From Pararhodobacter sp. (GTDB lineage Bacteria; Pseudomonadota; Alphaproteobacteria; Rhodobacterales; Rhodobacteraceae): a stretch of DNA of 34,116 bases. Made by a program: the position numbers and the translations under genes. The notes beneath the pieces were generated by a model that did no database searches, had not been told where the DNA came from, and saw only the letters and a list, made by a program, of their open reading frames with translations. The stretch lies in the NCBI GenBank assembly GCA_020832665.1, contig JAFIEG010000043.1, positions 1 to 34,116 on the forward strand, in the 5' to 3' direction. Numbering within the stretch: the stretch's first letter is position 1; every line of letters starts with the position of its first letter. Shown here in pieces: positions 32,028-34,116 of this stretch.

Positions 32028-33689
32028 TTAACGCGGGGCGGTATGAACCGGCAGAACGGCGATCCGGTGCCGCCCCTCGGCCAGGGTCTGGGCCAGAGCC
32101 TCGGCCAGAAGCGGGCTGTGATCAGCTTGCCGGCGCGGGTCGAGCTGCCGCAACTGGCGATGCAGCGACGCTTGCGGCGCATCGCTGGCCAGGACGATCA
32201 GCAGATCGGTGCCATGCGGGGCGGTCACTGCAAAATCGAGCTGCATCGGGGCGGAGGGATCAACGCTTTCGGGGTCGCCTGGCAGCGGATAGAGCAGCTG
32301 CGCCGCCCCGGTGCCGTTGAGCACGATCATCGTCAGATAGGGCTCGTCGCGCGGCGGCAGGCTCAGCGTCACCTGCTCGCCCCAGCGATGCAGCGCCCCC
32401 TCGCCCCTCGGCCCGGTCAGCCGCGCGGCCAGCGGCGCGGCGCAGCCCGCAAGCTGCTCCAGCGTTCCCGAAAGCCGCCAGCGCGCGGCCAGCGCGCGGG
32501 CCTCGTCACCGCTCAGCGGGCGCCCTTCATGGGCCGGCATCTCGGCGCCCCGGTCTCCGGTCGGCGTATAGGCCAGAAGCTGTGGCCGCGCGGGATCGGC
32601 CATCAGGGTCAGCCCGGCCGCCGCCATCGTATCGACCTGGCGCAGCTCGGGCAATTCAAGCAGCCCCGCGGCTGCCACCTGCGCATCCGGCGCAATGTGC
32701 ACCGCAAGCTGCGCCGGCGTGGCCGCCAGCGCCGCGGCGCTGCACTGATCGGCGCTCTGTGTGGCGGCGACCGGGGTGATCACCCGGGCCAGCAGCGGAC
32801 GATCATCGCCGCCGGCGGTGCCGAAATCAGGGTAGACCACCTGCGGGAATTGCCGCGCACCTGACAGGGTTCGCACATTGGCATCGATGAAATCGGCCAG
32901 CTCGCCCCTTGTCAGCACCCCGTCGCCAGCGGCATCGGCGCGCCCGCGCAGCGCCTGGGCAAAGCTCACGCTCAGCGCCCCGCGCCACTGCCCACCGATC
33001 ACGATCTCGGGCACCACCAGATCATCGAGCGTGGCGCCCAGATAGACCTCGTGCTCCAGCACCGCCGGCTCGCCGCCCTCGGCGCGCCGGGCCGGGGGGA
33101 CCAGATCATCGGTGACCGGCCCGTATTGCGCAAACCGCACCGACGAGACCGCGTCGGGCAATTCCACGGTCCGGTTGGCGGTGCCGCTGTGGCAGCTGTC
33201 GAAAACCAGCACCACGGTATAATCCGACAACTCGCGCACCAGGGCGCGCCATTCATGGTCAAAGATGCGCTGGTAGTTGTGCGGCGCCTCGGGGCGAAAG
33301 CCGCCCAGCAGCGTGACCTCGGAAAACCCGTCGGGCTCGGCCACCAGATCGGTGGTCGGCTCGCGCCCGCCATGGCCGGCATAGCTGATCACGATGCTGT
33401 CGCCAGGATCGGCGCGCCGGGCGATGTCGCGGATGGTGGCGAAGATGGCATCGCGATGGGCGTCTTCATCCAGCAGCAGCGCCACCTCCACCGCGCCGGC
33501 CTCGCGCAGCGCCGCGGCGATGTCGCGCGCATCATTGACCGCCCCGCGCAGATCCAGCAGCGAGCCGCCCTGCGCCTGATACCGGTCGATGCCGATGGCC
33601 AGCCCCCAAAGCCGCCCCTCGCCCTCGCTCTGCGCCTGCGCGGGCAGGGCGAGGATGAGGAACACAAGGGCGGCGAACAGGCGGGTCAT
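32028..33689 (-). CDS. Caspase-like (C14) peptidase with an EF-hand
   Basis: A 553-residue exported peptidase: signal peptide to about residue 20 (LPAQAQ), then the caspase core with LWGLAIGIDRYQAQ (28-40), His106 in ISYAGHGGREP and Cys166 in VLVFDSCHSGTANR. Residues 252-263 read DAAGDGVLTRGE, a near-canonical EF-hand loop (Asp at 1 and 5, Gly at 6, Glu at 12), hinting at Ca2+ control as in some metacaspases. A C-terminal region (GEQVTLSLPPRDEPYLTMIV) resembles DUF4384. The start overlaps the WD40 gene stop in an ATGA. It is a diverged relative of the next gene, not a recent copy. Confidence 0.92.
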   Translation of the reverse strand: MTRLFAALVFLILALPAQAQSEGEGRLWGLAIGIDRYQAQGGSLLDLRGAVNDARDIAAALREAGAVEVALLLDEDAHRDAIFATIRDIARRADPGDSIVISYAGHGGREPTTDLVAEPDGFSEVTLLGGFRPEAPHNYQRIFDHEWRALVRELSDYTVVLVFDSCHSGTANRTVELPDAVSSVRFAQYGPVTDDLVPPARRAEGGEPAVLEHEVYLGATLDDLVVPEIVIGGQWRGALSVSFAQALRGRADAAGDGVLTRGELADFIDANVRTLSGARQFPQVVYPDFGTAGGDDRPLLARVITPVAATQSADQCSAAALAATPAQLAVHIAPDAQVAAAGLLELPELRQVDTMAAAGLTLMADPARPQLLAYTPTGDRGAEMPAHEGRPLSGDEARALAARWRLSGTLEQLAGCAAPLAARLTGPRGEGALHRWGEQVTLSLPPRDEPYLTMIVLNGTGAAQLLYPLPGDPESVDPSAPMQLDFAVTAPHGTDLLIVLASDAPQASLHRQLRQLDPRRQADHSPLLAEALAQTLAEGRHRIAVLPVHTAPR

Positions 33690-34116
33690 GGCGCGGTCCA
33701 GATGCGGGCGGTGTTGTCGCGTGAGGCGGTGACGATCCGCCGCCCGTCGGGCGAGAAGGCAGCGCTGCGCACGGCATCCGTATGCCCGCTGAGCGTGGCG
33801 ATTTCGCGCCCGGTCCCGGCATCCCAGATGCGCGCGGTGCCATCATATGAGGCGGTGACGATCCGCCCCCCGTCGGGCGAGAAGGCGGCGCTGACCACCC
33901 ATTCCGTATGCCCGCTGAGCGTGGCGATCTCGCGCCCGCTCCCGGCATCCCAGATGCGCGCGGTGTCGTCGAGCGAAGCGGTGACGATCCGCCCCCCGTC
34001 GGGCGAGAAGGTGGCGCTGAGCACTTCACCCGTATGCCCGCTGAGCGTGGCGATTTCGCGCCCGGTCCCGGCATCCCAGATGCGCGCGGTGTCGTCGAGC
34101 GAAGCGGTGACGATCC
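33686..34116 (-). CDS. WD40-repeat protein, 3' end only
   Basis: The frame is open to the window edge, so this is the C-terminal part of a larger protein. About three and a half WD40 repeats of 42 residues are visible, each with SPDGGRIVTAS, TARIWDAGTGREIATLSGHT and the GH and WD signatures; the last ends in ARIWTAP. WD40 arrays of this kind often sit behind STAND/NACHT ATPase, kinase or peptidase domains, and I cannot see what lies upstream here. The stop overlaps the caspase-like start (ATGA), so the two are translated together and likely interact. Confidence 0.9.
   Translation of the reverse strand, partial: IVTASLDDTARIWDAGTGREIATLSGHTGEVLSATFSPDGGRIVTASLDDTARIWDAGSGREIATLSGHTEWVVSAAFSPDGGRIVTASYDGTARIWDAGTGREIATLSGHTDAVRSAAFSPDGRRIVTASRDNTARIWTAP
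33711..34116. repeat. Near-identical 126-bp tandem repeats (WD40 units)
   Basis: Units start at 33711, 33837, 33963 and 34089 (cut by the window end), exactly 126 bp apart. Blocks such as cccgtcgggcgagaagg and gcccgctgagcgtggcgat recur, and the first 28 bp of the third and fourth units are identical. DNA identity well beyond protein need points to recent duplication or gene conversion. Confidence 0.9.

Noticed and set aside
33711-34116. Possible CRISPR or satellite array
   Set aside because: The 126-bp units are in frame and encode WD40 repeats; there are no short repeats with unique spacers.

Overview
The window is GC-rich and its gene types point to an alphaproteobacterium, most likely of the Rhodobacterales (Paracoccus/Roseobacter type). 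The signs are two TRAP carboxylate transporters, several acyl-CoA pathways, tightly overlapping operons, and remnants of an IS66-type element and an FtrA-type regulator. This placement is inference; there is no rRNA or other taxonomic marker here.

Layout. (1) 1-660: decayed DNA, with an IS66 orf1 remnant and a fragment resembling an FAD monooxygenase, joined near a 9-bp hairpin. (2) 659-9866, minus strand: one compact operon read as FadB-like hydratase/dehydrogenase, thiolase, acyl-CoA dehydrogenase, acyl-CoA ligase, then TRAP dctP, dctQ and dctM. It couples uptake of a carboxylic acid to its activation and beta-oxidation. A PaaI-type thioesterase diverges from it across an 18-bp near-palindrome (9896-9913), a likely operator for the TetR-family regulator at 10435-11157. 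(3) 11158-14524: an accessory patch holding a three-gene cassette (HEPN-domain protein, DUF4236-TPR protein, small unknown protein) beside a truncated ftrA-type pseudogene. (4) 14567-21343, plus strand: MmgE/PrpD protein, MaoC hydratase, acyl-CoA dehydrogenase, second MaoC hydratase, CaiB/BaiF CoA-transferase, HpcH/HpaI (malyl/citramalyl-CoA type) lyase and an SDR with an unusual active site. A convergent IclR regulator and a second complete TRAP transporter (22361-25714) follow. The set matches the logic of C5 branched dicarboxylate breakdown (itaconate, mesaconate, methylsuccinate or citramalate): CoA transfer, oxidation and/or hydration, then cleavage to two small products.

(5) 26049 to the window end, minus strand: a compact set of at least eight genes. 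In transcription order these are a WD40 repeat protein (cut by the window edge), a caspase-like protein with an EF-hand, a second caspase-like protein with a C-terminal DUF4384, a stand-alone DUF4384 Tat-lipoprotein, two proteins I do not recognise (403 and 143 aa), a membrane protein with a Lon-like region that keeps a plausible Ser-Lys dyad, and a secreted protein. Two cysteine-peptidase-like proteins, a Lon-like domain, a WD40 sensor or scaffold and several exported parts in one operon look like a regulated proteolysis, cell-death or conflict system. I know of no named system with this composition, and it is the best candidate here for something undescribed.
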